From Flavobacterium flavigenum (lineage in GTDB: Bacteria; Bacteroidota; Bacteroidia; Flavobacteriales; Flavobacteriaceae), in contig NZ_CP114285.2 of assembly GCF_027111255.2 (NCBI RefSeq), positions 186,001-250,000 on the forward strand: a stretch of 64,000 bases of DNA, read 5' to 3'. Numbering within the stretch: position 1 is the stretch's first letter; each line of letters opens with the position of its first letter. The notes beneath the pieces are model-generated. The model searched no databases. It worked only from the letters and a program-made list of their open reading frames with translations, and had not been told where the DNA came from. This document shows positions 44,194 through 53,671 of the stretch, piece by piece. Both the position numbers and the translations under genes were made by a program.

Positions 44194-45591
44194 ATGAAAA
44201 AATATTTAAAATATATTGCAATTGCTGCAGTAGGAGCAATTGTTTTAAGCTGTGATAATTATGTCGATATTAAGACCGAAGGAAAATTAATACCAGAAGA
44301 AACTACAAATTACCGATATCTTCTAAACAATTCATTTACATTAGATAAATCTTATGGAAATGTAGATATACCATCAGATGATATCAGTTTTCAGAATGAG
44401 GCACAGACCACCGCATTAGGCGCATCTGATTATTACCGTCCGTTTACCAATTTGTATAAATGGTCTGATAAAGTTTATTTTGACGGCGAGACAGATTATG
44501 ATATGAGTAATTTGTATACTGCATTATACAATATTAACATTGTTATTAATGAAGTTACGAAAAGCACCAACGGAACAACTGCCGAAAAAGCAGCGATAAA
44601 AGGAGAAGCAGAAGTACATAGAGCTTTTATATTTTTGACTTTGGTAAATACTTTCGGAAAAGCGTATGATGCAACAACTTCTGCTACAGATCCAGGAATT
44701 GTTCTTTTTACAAAGCCGACAGTATCAGACGATATCAAAAGAACTTCGGTTCAGGATGCTTATGATGTAATTTTGAGCGATCTTAAAGATGCTGTAAATT
44801 CAGGATTAAAACCGGTTAATTCTGGTAATAATATAGCATTTCCTTCTCAGGCAGCGGCTTATGCGCTTTTGTCAAGAACCTATTTGTACATGCGTAATTA
44901 TCCATTGGCATTAGAAAATGCCGAAAAAGCATTGGCATTACAAAGCACATTAAACAATTTGGAAGATTATGAATTTGCAGCTTATCCATCAAGGAAACAG
45001 GATAAAGAATTGATGTTGTCAAAATGGAACGGATACAGTACTTATAGCTATGCACCCCAATTATTATCATTAAGTAATGAATTAATCAATTCATTTGATA
45101 CCAACGATTTGCGTTATGTCTTGTTTACACAGCCTACAAGCAATTTTAGCAGTGATTATACAATAGGCAGGACTTACTCTAAAGAAGGTTTAACCGGAGA
45201 AAGCAGAAATGCAGGACCAACAGTTCCAGAAATGATGTTGATAAAAGCAGAATGTCTGGCAAGAGCAGGATCCGGAGATCAGGCAATGATCGAAATAAAT
45301 AAATTAAGACAAAAAAGATTCAGAACTGGAGAATATGTAGCTTTAACCGCAACAGACAGCAAAGATGCATTGATTAAAGTATTGGCAGAAAGAAGAAGAG
45401 AATTAATGGGATGTGGCGGTTTTAGATGGTTTGATTTGAAACGATTAAATAAAGAACCTGAATTTGCTAAAACAATTACACACGTTTTTGGCAATCAGAC
45501 TTTTACACTTGCTCCAAACAGTGATCGTTATCAAATGCCTTTTGCTCCAATTTATTTTCAATACGCGCCAAACTTGCAACAAAATCCATAA
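44194..45591 (+). CDS. SusD/RagB outer-membrane lipoprotein
   Basis: 465 residues from ATG 44194, chosen because it opens a lipoprotein signal (KKYLKYIAIAAVGAIVLSC; lipobox near residue 20), while the longer TTG frame from 44161 overlaps susC. It has the SusD helical fold: TPR-like helices, FAAYPSRKQDKELM, and the C-terminal ALIKVLAERRRELMGCGGF with RWFDLKR. It captures the substrate at the cell surface for the SusC channel. Confidence 0.92.
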   Translation: MKKYLKYIAIAAVGAIVLSCDNYVDIKTEGKLIPEETTNYRYLLNNSFTLDKSYGNVDIPSDDISFQNEAQTTALGASDYYRPFTNLYKWSDKVYFDGETDYDMSNLYTALYNINIVINEVTKSTNGTTAEKAAIKGEAEVHRAFIFLTLVNTFGKAYDATTSATDPGIVLFTKPTVSDDIKRTSVQDAYDVILSDLKDAVNSGLKPVNSGNNIAFPSQAAAYALLSRTYLYMRNYPLALENAEKALALQSTLNNLEDYEFAAYPSRKQDKELMLSKWNGYSTYSYAPQLLSLSNELINSFDTNDLRYVLFTQPTSNFSSDYTIGRTYSKEGLTGESRNAGPTVPEMMLIKAECLARAGSGDQAMIEINKLRQKRFRTGEYVALTATDSKDALIKVLAERRRELMGCGGFRWFDLKRLNKEPEFAKTITHVFGNQTFTLAPNSDRYQMPFAPIYFQYAPNLQQNP

Positions 45592-45608
45592 TTAGATTAA
45601 TTAAAAAT

Positions 45609-45633
45609 GTGCACTCAATTTTTTTGGGTGCAC
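45609..45633 (+). terminator. Hairpin between susD and the redox genes
   Basis: GTGCACTCAA (45609-45618) pairs with TTGGGTGCAC (45624-45633) with one G.U pair. GTGCACTCAATT also recurs directly at 45629-45640. It likely attenuates read-through into the TlpA gene 20 bp downstream. Confidence 0.55.
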
Positions 45634-45652
45634 TCAATTCAAAAAACAAAAA

Positions 45653-47656
45653 ATGAAAAAATTAAAACTGATCTTATTTTTATTCAGTATTACAACGGCA
45701 GTATTTGCTCAGGATGCACCTGCACCTGTATTGTCTCTTTCTCCGGAACATCCAAATCCGGGAGATGAAGTTACCATTACTTATAATGCTGCAAACGGCC
45801 CCTTAGCGAATGCGATGTATGTTAATGGTGTAGTATACACTTTTGATAATTTTAAATGGCGTGCAGACGATATCACTTTAAAAGCGGCCGGGGATAAAAA
45901 ATGGGAAACCAAAATGAAACTCTCAAACCATGCTTCGTTTATTAATTGTGTTTTCAAATCAGATACAATCGTAGACAGAGGAGTAAAATTTCCAAATGGT
46001 TATATGTTTGCACAGGTTCCCGGATCTTATACAGGCTGGGGGATTTTGAGAAGCAGAGCCTTTCAGAATGAAGTCCCGAATGTCGTTCACGATAGCGCAT
46101 ACATCGCCGATCAGGTGGGTTTAATGTGGATCAATTACGAATTGCAATATCATCCGGAAAGCCGTAAAAAAATTTTTTATTATGGCTTAAAATTAAAGCA
46201 ATTAACATCGGGAAAAGATGAAGGTGTAGCCATCAAAAAAGAATTGCGTGGTCTATTGGCAGATCCAAATCTGGATAATACTACACAATATGATATTCAG
46301 AAGACTTTATTTTTATTAGAAAATCCAGCTGATAAAGTATTTACAGATTCTGTTCAAAAAGTGTTGGTGACAAAATATCCTTACGGAGTTTTAGCAAGAG
46401 ACAGACAAATTCAAAAGGTATTTAGTGAAACAGATTTTAAGACTAAAGTAAAATTGTTTACCGATTTCGAAAAGAATTTTCCACAAAATAAATTTGAGGA
46501 TGTTTACACTGATTATGAAAGTTTGTTTTACGATAAAATGGTTAAATCTATTGTTTACGGCTATATCGTAAATAATAAAGATTATGATTACGCTTTAAAC
46601 AGTGTAAAAAGAGTTTCTTTTGGCAACTTATTAGATTACCACTGGCATTTAGTTTCTATTCCTTTTGACAGAGATCATGAAGGAACTGAAAAAGCGAACA
46701 TAGACACATTAAAAAAATACGCTGATATTTTTATGGCAGAACTAGAGAACAGACTAACATTTGTTCCAAAAATGTATGCAGGAAAATTATCGCTAAAAGA
46801 ATGGCAGGAGCAGGCTTTACAAATGCTGGCCAGAGAATATTTTACGTATGCTAAATTAGCAGAAAAGACAAAAAACTATGATGTAGAGGAAAAATATCTG
46901 GCTAAAATTAAACCGCTGTTCGGTTATAATGATGCTACATATAATGAGGTTTACATCAGGATGTTATTAAGAAAAGGGCAAACAGCCGATGCTAAAAATT
47001 ATATGGCACTTGCGGCAAAACAAAATCAGGTAACTCCTGAAATATTAGCTTCTTTAAAAGAACTTTATTTGAAAGATGGCGGAGCAATAGCAGGTTTTGA
47101 GGCTTACCTGGAATCTCTAAAATCTTTAAGTAATATTGAGGAACATAAAAAGAAAGTAATCTCAGAATTAATAAACCTTCCAATTGCAGGTTTTGATTTA
47201 GAAAGCAGTAAAGGCGGCAGAGTTAAATTAGCTGATCAAAAAGGAAAAATTGTAGTACTTGATTTCTGGGCTATGTGGTGCGGACCATGTAAAAATGCAA
47301 TGCCGGGAATGAAGATGGCAGTTGATAAATACAAAAAGGATGAAAATGTAAAGTTCTATTTTGTAGATACAATGGAATATATCAAGGATTATAAAGAACA
47401 GACTCAAGCTTTCATCAAAGAAAAAGGATTTGATTTTAACGTTCTTTACGATGGGAAAAATCCTAAAACAGGAAAAATGGATGCTGCTTATGAACAGTAC
47501 GCAAAAGCATTTAAATTTTCCGGAATTCCGGAGAAAATGATTATTGATGCAAACGGAAAATTACGTTGGATGTCTAATGGTTATTTTGGAAGTCCAAGCG
47601 AATTAGTAGATGAAATTTCAATTGTTGTTGAGCATTTAAAGGCAGAGAAAAAATAA
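45653..47656 (+). CDS. TlpA-like thioredoxin-domain protein
   Basis: A 667-residue exported protein with a signal peptide ending near FAQDA (about residue 20). Residues 25-110 are a beta-rich N-terminal domain (VLSLSPEHPNPGDEVTITYN). A long helical middle follows, and a thioredoxin-fold TlpA/ResA-like domain is at about 515-660, with the redox-active W542-C543-G-P-C546. It is a periplasmic thiol oxidoreductase, usually reducing. It follows susCD and precedes an alpha/beta hydrolase (ATG overlaps its TAA by one base) and dsbD, which would supply the electrons. Confidence 0.88.
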   Translation: MKKLKLILFLFSITTAVFAQDAPAPVLSLSPEHPNPGDEVTITYNAANGPLANAMYVNGVVYTFDNFKWRADDITLKAAGDKKWETKMKLSNHASFINCVFKSDTIVDRGVKFPNGYMFAQVPGSYTGWGILRSRAFQNEVPNVVHDSAYIADQVGLMWINYELQYHPESRKKIFYYGLKLKQLTSGKDEGVAIKKELRGLLADPNLDNTTQYDIQKTLFLLENPADKVFTDSVQKVLVTKYPYGVLARDRQIQKVFSETDFKTKVKLFTDFEKNFPQNKFEDVYTDYESLFYDKMVKSIVYGYIVNNKDYDYALNSVKRVSFGNLLDYHWHLVSIPFDRDHEGTEKANIDTLKKYADIFMAELENRLTFVPKMYAGKLSLKEWQEQALQMLAREYFTYAKLAEKTKNYDVEEKYLAKIKPLFGYNDATYNEVYIRMLLRKGQTADAKNYMALAAKQNQVTPEILASLKELYLKDGGAIAGFEAYLESLKSLSNIEEHKKKVISELINLPIAGFDLESSKGGRVKLADQKGKIVVLDFWAMWCGPCKNAMPGMKMAVDKYKKDENVKFYFVDTMEYIKDYKEQTQAFIKEKGFDFNVLYDGKNPKTGKMDAAYEQYAKAFKFSGIPEKMIIDANGKLRWMSNGYFGSPSELVDEISIVVEHLKAEKK

Positions 47657-49071
47657 TGAAAGTTTTATTTAATTTAAACAGAAACAGCGTCCTTTTTGGA
47701 TTTGCAATTTTCTTAATGATGACCAGCCAGTATAGTTTTGCACAAACTATCTGGCAGGGCCAGCATCATTCATACAGAATTATTTTGTCAGGAGATTTCG
47801 CGAAATACAAAACCGATTCGCTAAGTGTTAAAATACCTGAATTAGAAATTGATAAAAAAGTAGTAACCACCATAAAAGGAGATAGTATATCTTTTAAAAA
47901 TGAAATGTATGGTTTTTCTTTTAAAGGGAAATATAATGTAGACAAAACGGCTATTTCAGGAATTTTTGACTATTATTCCATTCCAAATACAAATATTATT
48001 TTAAACAAAGAAAAAGAAATACAGCCTCTTTATTTTGCACAGCATCCTAAAAAGCCATATCCGTATCAGGTTATTGATATGACTTTTTTGGGAAAAAGTA
48101 CCAAACTAACTTACGGAGGTACATTAACAATCCCAAAAGGGAAAAAGAAATATCCACTGGCAATTTTAATTTCGGGAACAGGTCAGCATGATCGTAATTA
48201 CACGTACATGGGAAGAGAATTTTTTACGGTTTTGGCAGACGAACTGGCACGTAAAGGAATTGCGTCGCTTCGGGTTGACGACAGAGGAATTGGCAAAACA
48301 TCCGGTAATTTCAAAGAGTCAACAACTGGGGATTTTGCTGATGACGTAGATGCTCAGATCGCTTATTTAAAAAGTGATAAAAATATTGATGCTTCTCATA
48401 TTGGTTTGATAGGTCATTCCGAAGGTGGCATGATTGCCTCTATCGTAAGTTCTAGAAATAAAAATGTAAAATTCATGGTGAGCTTGTCAGGCGTTGCTGT
48501 TAGCGGGCTGGAAATGCTGAACCTGCAAAATACTGCAATTTTAAAAAATTATGGTTTTACAGATAAAGTGGTAAACAAACAAATGGAAATGTACAACATT
48601 ATGTTTAAAGCTGTTTACGATACAAAAGCAACAGATTCTGTAACACCGGTTTTGCAGGTAAAGCTGGATGAGTGGAGAAAAACACAAGATTCAACTACAC
48701 TAAAAGAAATTCATATGTGGGGCGGGCGTGAAAAAGATTTCATATACCGTTATGGGAATGATGCAGAACGCAAATGGTACCGATACAGCATTCACTACAA
48801 TCCACAAGATTATCTGCCAAAAATAGATACTCCGGTATTTGCCGTAAACGGAGACAAAGATATCATGGTTCCTGCAGCAGAAAATTTAGGAAGCTTTAAG
48901 AAATACTTAAAAAGTACTGATGTTACGACCAAAATTTATCCGGGTCTGAACCATATGTACCAGCATTGTATAAAATGTACTCAGGCAGAAAGTAAGGAAA
49001 TCGACGAGGTTTTTTCTCCCGAAGTCCTTGATGATGTTTCAAACTGGATTCTGGACCGCTATAAAAAATAA
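47656..49071 (+). CDS. Secreted alpha/beta hydrolase
   Basis: A 471-residue protein with an N-terminal signal peptide (FAIFLMMTSQYSFAQ) and an alpha/beta-hydrolase fold with the nucleophile elbow G-H-S255-E-G (LIGHSEGGM). HDRNYTYMGREFF and ASLRVDDRGIGKTSG belong to the esterase/peptidase type 'dienelactone hydrolase-like' group. A late aspartate (NGDKDIMVP) and histidine (GLNHMYQH) complete the triad. Its start overlaps the TlpA stop (TAATG), so they are translationally coupled. It probably cleaves an ester or peptide in the imported substrate. Confidence 0.85.
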   Translation: MKVLFNLNRNSVLFGFAIFLMMTSQYSFAQTIWQGQHHSYRIILSGDFAKYKTDSLSVKIPELEIDKKVVTTIKGDSISFKNEMYGFSFKGKYNVDKTAISGIFDYYSIPNTNIILNKEKEIQPLYFAQHPKKPYPYQVIDMTFLGKSTKLTYGGTLTIPKGKKKYPLAILISGTGQHDRNYTYMGREFFTVLADELARKGIASLRVDDRGIGKTSGNFKESTTGDFADDVDAQIAYLKSDKNIDASHIGLIGHSEGGMIASIVSSRNKNVKFMVSLSGVAVSGLEMLNLQNTAILKNYGFTDKVVNKQMEMYNIMFKAVYDTKATDSVTPVLQVKLDEWRKTQDSTTLKEIHMWGGREKDFIYRYGNDAERKWYRYSIHYNPQDYLPKIDTPVFAVNGDKDIMVPAAENLGSFKKYLKSTDVTTKIYPGLNHMYQHCIKCTQAESKEIDEVFSPEVLDDVSNWILDRYKK

Positions 49072-49122
49072 TTCGTTACAGCAATTTAAATTCTGAGATA
49101 TAAAATTTACTTCCAAATTGTC

Positions 49123-51186
49123 ATGAAAAAAATAATCTTTTTTATCGTTTTACTTTTTACGATAAGCAACCTTACTGCTCAAATTTACGATCCTGTCTCG
49201 TTTACTACTGCAGTAAAAGAAACCGGAGAAAATAAATATACTCTGATTATCACCGCCAAAATTGATAAAAACTGGCACATTTATTCACAAAATGTACCAA
49301 AAGGCGGACCCGCACCAACAGCCTTTACGTTTCCAAAATCCAAAAATTATAAAACAATTGGCGGTGTTACAGAACCGGACGGTCACGAAGTAGACGATCC
49401 TGTATTCAATATGCGAATTAAATATTTTGCTGACAAAGCTGTTTTTACACAAAATATAGAGCGCAAAACTGCAGATGCCTTTGTTATAAATGCCAGCATA
49501 TTTTTTATGGTGTGTAATGACAACAGCTGTCTGCCACCAGGAGATAAAGATTTAAAATTCACTTTCAAAAAATCGGATATTCCAATAAAAGAGGATGCAG
49601 CAGTAACAGTCGCAAACACAGCAGAAACAAAAACTGCAACAATTAGTACTGATACAATTACAAAACAGGAAATAAAAAAAGATACAACAATCTCTGTTAC
49701 AGCAAGCGAAAAGGAAACTCTTAAATCGAAGGAGAATCCTGGAAAATTGTCAACGCCAAATTCTGATGATAGCCTTTGGACATTATTTTTCTTTAGCTTT
49801 TTAGGAGGTCTTGCCGCTTTGCTGACACCTTGTGTTTTTCCAATGATCCCAATGACAGTGAGCTTTTTTACCAAACAAAGTAAAAATAAGGCTGTAGGGA
49901 TTAGAAATGCCGCTTTCTACGGAATCTTTATCATTATTATTTATGTAATTTTAGGAAGTCTTGTAACTGCAATTTTTGGCGCCGATGCCCTAAATGCACT
50001 GGCAACGAATGTCGTTTTTAATATCGTTTTCTTCATTCTATTAGTAGTGTTTGCAATCTCATTTTTAGGAGCTTTCGAAATCGTATTACCAAGTTCATGG
50101 ATGACTAAAGTCGACCAGAAATCCGAAGTTGGGGGGCTGATTGGCATTTTCTTTATGGCTTTGGCATTGGCACTCGTTTCATTTTCATGCACGGGACCAA
50201 TTGTTGGGACATTATTGGTTCAGGCTGCAGGTCAGGCAGGAATTGCCCCTATAGTAGGTATGTTTGGTTTTTCATTAGCTATTGCATTACCGTTTGCCAT
50301 TTTCGCTGCTTTTCCGGGCTGGCTGAATTCGCTTCCAAAGTCGGGTGGCTGGTTAAATTCTGTAAAAGTAGTTTTGGGATTTCTGGAATTGGCATTGGCA
50401 TTAAAATTTTTAAGTAATGCCGACTTGGTTTTACAATTACACTTATTAGAAAGAGAAGTTTTTATTGCGATTTGGATTGGTATTTTTTCCGTGCTCGCAT
50501 TATATCTGTTTGGCAAAATCCAGCTTTCTCATGATTCCCCGGTAACACATATTTCTGTCGGAAGATTAAGCTTAGGTATTCTCGTTGTTTCTTTTGTTGT
50601 TTATATGATTCCCGGACTTTGGGGAGCGCCTTTACAATACATCAGTGGGTTTCCGCCCGCAAAACAATACAGTGAATCACCAAATGGTTTTGGAAATACG
50701 ACAACTTTAAATACTGAAAAAACGGCTTTACCGGAAGGCGCAGAAAGTGGTCCAAACGGAATTACCACATTTCATGATTATGACCTTGGCTTAGCTTATG
50801 CAAAAAAAGTGAACAAACCGGTAATGATTGATTTTACAGGTTATGCCTGCGTAAACTGCCGTAAAATGGAAGAAAGAGTCTGGCCTGACCCAAAAGTTTT
50901 GTCAGTATTAAACAATGATGTTGTACTGATTTCTTTATACGTAGATGACAAAAGACCGTTGCCGGAAAGCGAGCAGGTAGTTTCTAAAATCACAGGAAAA
51001 ATCCTGAAATATACGGGACAGAAATGGAGCGAACTTCAAATTTTAAAATACAAAACCAATGCACAGCCGTATTATGTATTAATGGACCATAAGGAAAATG
51101 ATTTAAACAAACCGTCGGCTTATAATCCTGACATTGAAGTTTATTATAAATGGCTTCAGGAAGGTGTAAAGAATTTTAAAAAATAG
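49123..51186 (+). CDS. dsbD: Thiol:disulfide interchange protein DsbD
   Basis: A 687-residue membrane thiol reductase with a signal peptide ending near TAQ. It has the periplasmic N-terminal domain (redox pair C131 and C136, in CNDNSC), eight membrane helices with cysteines C237 (TPCVFP) and C356 (FSCTGP), and a C-terminal thioredoxin-like domain with C576-V-N-C579 (GYACVNCRKM). DsbD carries electrons from cytoplasmic thioredoxin to periplasmic proteins. It is the last gene of the locus and would keep the TlpA-like protein reduced. Confidence 0.93.
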   Translation: MKKIIFFIVLLFTISNLTAQIYDPVSFTTAVKETGENKYTLIITAKIDKNWHIYSQNVPKGGPAPTAFTFPKSKNYKTIGGVTEPDGHEVDDPVFNMRIKYFADKAVFTQNIERKTADAFVINASIFFMVCNDNSCLPPGDKDLKFTFKKSDIPIKEDAAVTVANTAETKTATISTDTITKQEIKKDTTISVTASEKETLKSKENPGKLSTPNSDDSLWTLFFFSFLGGLAALLTPCVFPMIPMTVSFFTKQSKNKAVGIRNAAFYGIFIIIIYVILGSLVTAIFGADALNALATNVVFNIVFFILLVVFAISFLGAFEIVLPSSWMTKVDQKSEVGGLIGIFFMALALALVSFSCTGPIVGTLLVQAAGQAGIAPIVGMFGFSLAIALPFAIFAAFPGWLNSLPKSGGWLNSVKVVLGFLELALALKFLSNADLVLQLHLLEREVFIAIWIGIFSVLALYLFGKIQLSHDSPVTHISVGRLSLGILVVSFVVYMIPGLWGAPLQYISGFPPAKQYSESPNGFGNTTTLNTEKTALPEGAESGPNGITTFHDYDLGLAYAKKVNKPVMIDFTGYACVNCRKMEERVWPDPKVLSVLNNDVVLISLYVDDKRPLPESEQVVSKITGKILKYTGQKWSELQILKYKTNAQPYYVLMDHKENDLNKPSAYNPDIEVYYKWLQEGVKNFKK

Positions 51187-51312
51187 AAATTTTAAACTCA
51201 TAGAATTCGTTTCCAGACAATTAAAATGATATTAAATTTTTATTTTCTGCTTTTTAGTATAAGTGGTATGCGTTCGTTTGTCTTCAAGTATAATTAGATT
51301 AGCTTCAGATGA

Positions 51313-51492
51313 TTAGATAATGATATTAATTTTGGCGATGATCCCGAAAAGCTAGTAAAGCTAAAATAATATTACGAACAGATTAATTTAACTCAAACTG
51401 CTGTAACAAAACAGGAGGATATTGAGTCTATTAAAAAACAAAGTTTAGTGGAAGGATCTAAAAGTTTTGAAAAATGGATTCTGTCTAATTAG
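51313..51492 (+). pseudogene. Decayed gene fragment
   Basis: One frame reads a protein-like string interrupted once by TAA at 51367-51369: INFGDDPEKLVKLK, stop, YYEQINLTQTAVTKQEDIES and KKQSLVEGSKSFEKWILSN, then TAG. The stop is one base from GAA, so a point mutation explains it. The family is not recognised. It belongs to the 955-bp degraded region 51187-52141. Confidence 0.5.
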
Positions 51493-51730
51493 CATTAAAA
51501 ATATAAATAATGAAAGCTTATGAATGTAATTTATAAAAATCCAGTAAATAAAGTAACAGCGAAGGATATAAAAGCTTTTTGAAATAGTTTTTCACAAAAC
51601 ATAACATGCTGGAGTGGTAGTGAATCAAAGCCTTAGATTACTAAATTGTAATATTAAATATTTTGGTTTTTCATTTAATTTTAGAAGTATTTTGAATTAG
51701 TAAGCATATACAACTATCATGAAGAACCTT

Positions 51731-51758
51731 AAAAGAGCTGTTTAACAGCAGCTCTTTT
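51731..51758. terminator. Strong symmetrical terminator
   Basis: AAAAGAGCTG (51731-51740) and CAGCTCTTTT (51749-51758) pair perfectly around 8 nt, followed by GTATTTTTT. It could end transcription from either side within the degraded region. Confidence 0.75.
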
Positions 51759-51850
51759 GTATTTTTTCTCTTTGATTAATAAATCGATATAGTATTTTGG
51801 AGACAAACTAGTGTTATATATACCCAAACTCCAAAAGGATAGATACTTTG

Positions 51851-52015
51851 GAACAAAAAAAGGAAAAATTAAAAATGAGAAAAAGAGTTGAAGCAACAAT
51901 TAGCGATATTAAAAAACTTTTCCCCAGAAAAATACACGCTGTGACATTGGAAGGGTTCATTATAAAGCTCACATTGTTTGTATTTGGATTTCAATTAAAC
52001 AAAACTATTAACTAG
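51851..52015 (+). mobile_element. IS982-type transposase C-terminal remnant
   Basis: The frame ending at TAG 52013-52015 reads KRVEATISDIKKLFPRKIHA, then VTLEGFIIKLTLFVFGFQLN and KTIN. This is the C-terminal signature of IS982 family transposases, in which a catalytic glutamate (R-V-E-A) precedes K-K-L-F-P-R. Only about 55 residues of a protein of nearly 300 remain, so the element is dead. I found no clear terminal inverted repeats. Confidence 0.7.
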
Positions 52016-52141
52016 CAACTGGAATTAATTATATGCTTTCGAATATAAAAGTCCAATACTTTTGAAATATATGCTTTTGAATGTAAATAGAAAAGGTATC
52101 ACTCTATATCGAATTTTTATCAGAATATAGACAGTATATTA

Positions 52142-53200
52142 CTAGTTTAATTTGACCTCTTTGTCCATAATTAAGGTTTGGGTAGGATATGCAAAATCAA
52201 TCCCTTCTTTCTCGAAAGCAGAAAAGATTTCAAGATAGACTTCCTGCTGATTATCCATATAAATATTATAATCGGCATCGAGTACATAATATACAAATTC
52301 AAAATTCAGACTGAAATCACCATATCCCGAAAAGTGTCCCCTGTCAAATTGGAGCTGGGGTTTTGAGATTATAACTGTTTTTACAATTTTTGGTATTTCA
52401 GATAACTGCGAATGACTTGTCTGGTAGGTAACTCCCAAAGAAAAGACAACACGTCTTTTTTCCATTCTTTTATAGTTCCTCAATCTGGAATTGGTAAGGT
52501 CTGTATTGGAGCAGATAAGCTGTTCTCCGCTAAGAGTTCTAATACGGGTGGTTTTAATTCCGATATATTCAATAACTCCATTGTCAGGTCCCAATTGCAC
52601 GAAATCACCAATTTCAAAGGGACGATCAAAAAAGATGACAAAATAACTGAAAAGATCCCCAAGCACAGCTTGCGCGGCAAGTGCAATCGCAATACCTCCG
52701 ACACCTAATCCTGCAATCAGGGTGGTGACGTTGTAACCCATATTATCGATTAGAAATATAATACCGCAAATCCATATAATAATATTTACAATGGCAATAA
52801 GTCCTCCTGCCTGTTTTTGTTTACTTTCGCTTTCTTCTGATCTTTGAATGAAAGAATATACAAATTTTTTAAAGGCTGCGCTGATGATTTTTAGGATAAA
52901 ATAGGTAAAGGCGAACATGTAGGCAACATGTATGATTCTGTCAATATTCTCAGGAAGTTTAAGAGTCTGTGATGCAAAATAAAAAGCACTGATATAAACT
53001 ATAGGCAATACAGAGCTATCCACCACATCTATGATAAAATTATCCCAGGTAGTCTTGGTATTCAGTGTCCAGTTTTTGAGTCTTCTGATTACTATAACTC
53101 TCACTGCTTTTACAATAATTACAGATGCTATTATTATTGCCGCTGCTATAAGCCATGTTAAAAAAGTGTTGTCTAGAAAGGTTGTGTTTAAGATATCCAT
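52142..53200 (-). CDS. MscS-type mechanosensitive channel
   Basis: A 352-residue membrane protein of the small mechanosensitive channel family, which releases solutes under osmotic downshock. Four to five hydrophobic segments occupy residues 15-190. The pore helix and the start of the beta domain are clear in GVGGIAIALAAQAVLGDLFS and RPFEIGDFVQLG, and LRTLSGEQLICSNTDLTNSR follows. Length is that of an extended MscS. It stands alone, divergent from an amino-acid permease-like gene. Confidence 0.92.
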   Translation of the reverse strand: MDILNTTFLDNTFLTWLIAAAIIIASVIIVKAVRVIVIRRLKNWTLNTKTTWDNFIIDVVDSSVLPIVYISAFYFASQTLKLPENIDRIIHVAYMFAFTYFILKIISAAFKKFVYSFIQRSEESESKQKQAGGLIAIVNIIIWICGIIFLIDNMGYNVTTLIAGLGVGGIAIALAAQAVLGDLFSYFVIFFDRPFEIGDFVQLGPDNGVIEYIGIKTTRIRTLSGEQLICSNTDLTNSRLRNYKRMEKRRVVFSLGVTYQTSHSQLSEIPKIVKTVIISKPQLQFDRGHFSGYGDFSLNFEFVYYVLDADYNIYMDNQQEVYLEIFSAFEKEGIDFAYPTQTLIMDKEVKLN

Positions 53201-53671
53201 AAATAAGTTTTAATGTTTCGATTGGAAAAGATTAAACTAATGGAACACCAGCAGATTACAAAAGCATAAAATAGACGCAAATTTTGCTTATCAAGGTTTT
53301 TAGTTGAAAGAAGCTCAAGGAATGTTGTCTAAAGACAATGAAAGCTAGGGAATACTATTAAATATTAGAATCAACAGTTATTGATATAAGCAGTAACGAA
53401 TTATTACACATCTATAATTTTGCAATAGGTGTACTGATAATTAGTATTTTCAAAGTTAACCATATAAAAAACCGATTCCAAGAAAAATGAGCAATAGTTC
53501 TATTTTTTCTTTCTAAAGATCTACAGATATGTAGCTGAATTCGTCATTTTTAGGACTTTGTCTGGGTAAAATATTAATTTAGACTTAACTTTGTTATTAC
53601 GGTTTATAAAGCCTTATGAAAAAAGAAAATTTAAAAGTCTGAACCATTTCGCATAACTACATTTAATTTCT
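53201..53671. other. Divergent intergenic region
   Basis: A 471-bp AT-rich gap. A -7 box TAACTTTG at 53586-53593 points right to the permease gene, with TTTG at 53557-53560 at a slightly long 25-bp spacing. No ORF is supported. Confidence 0.45.

Noticed and set aside
49383..49874. 163-aa open frame antisense to dsbD
   Set aside because: It lies wholly inside the strongly supported dsbD gene and its composition is that of a reverse-strand shadow.
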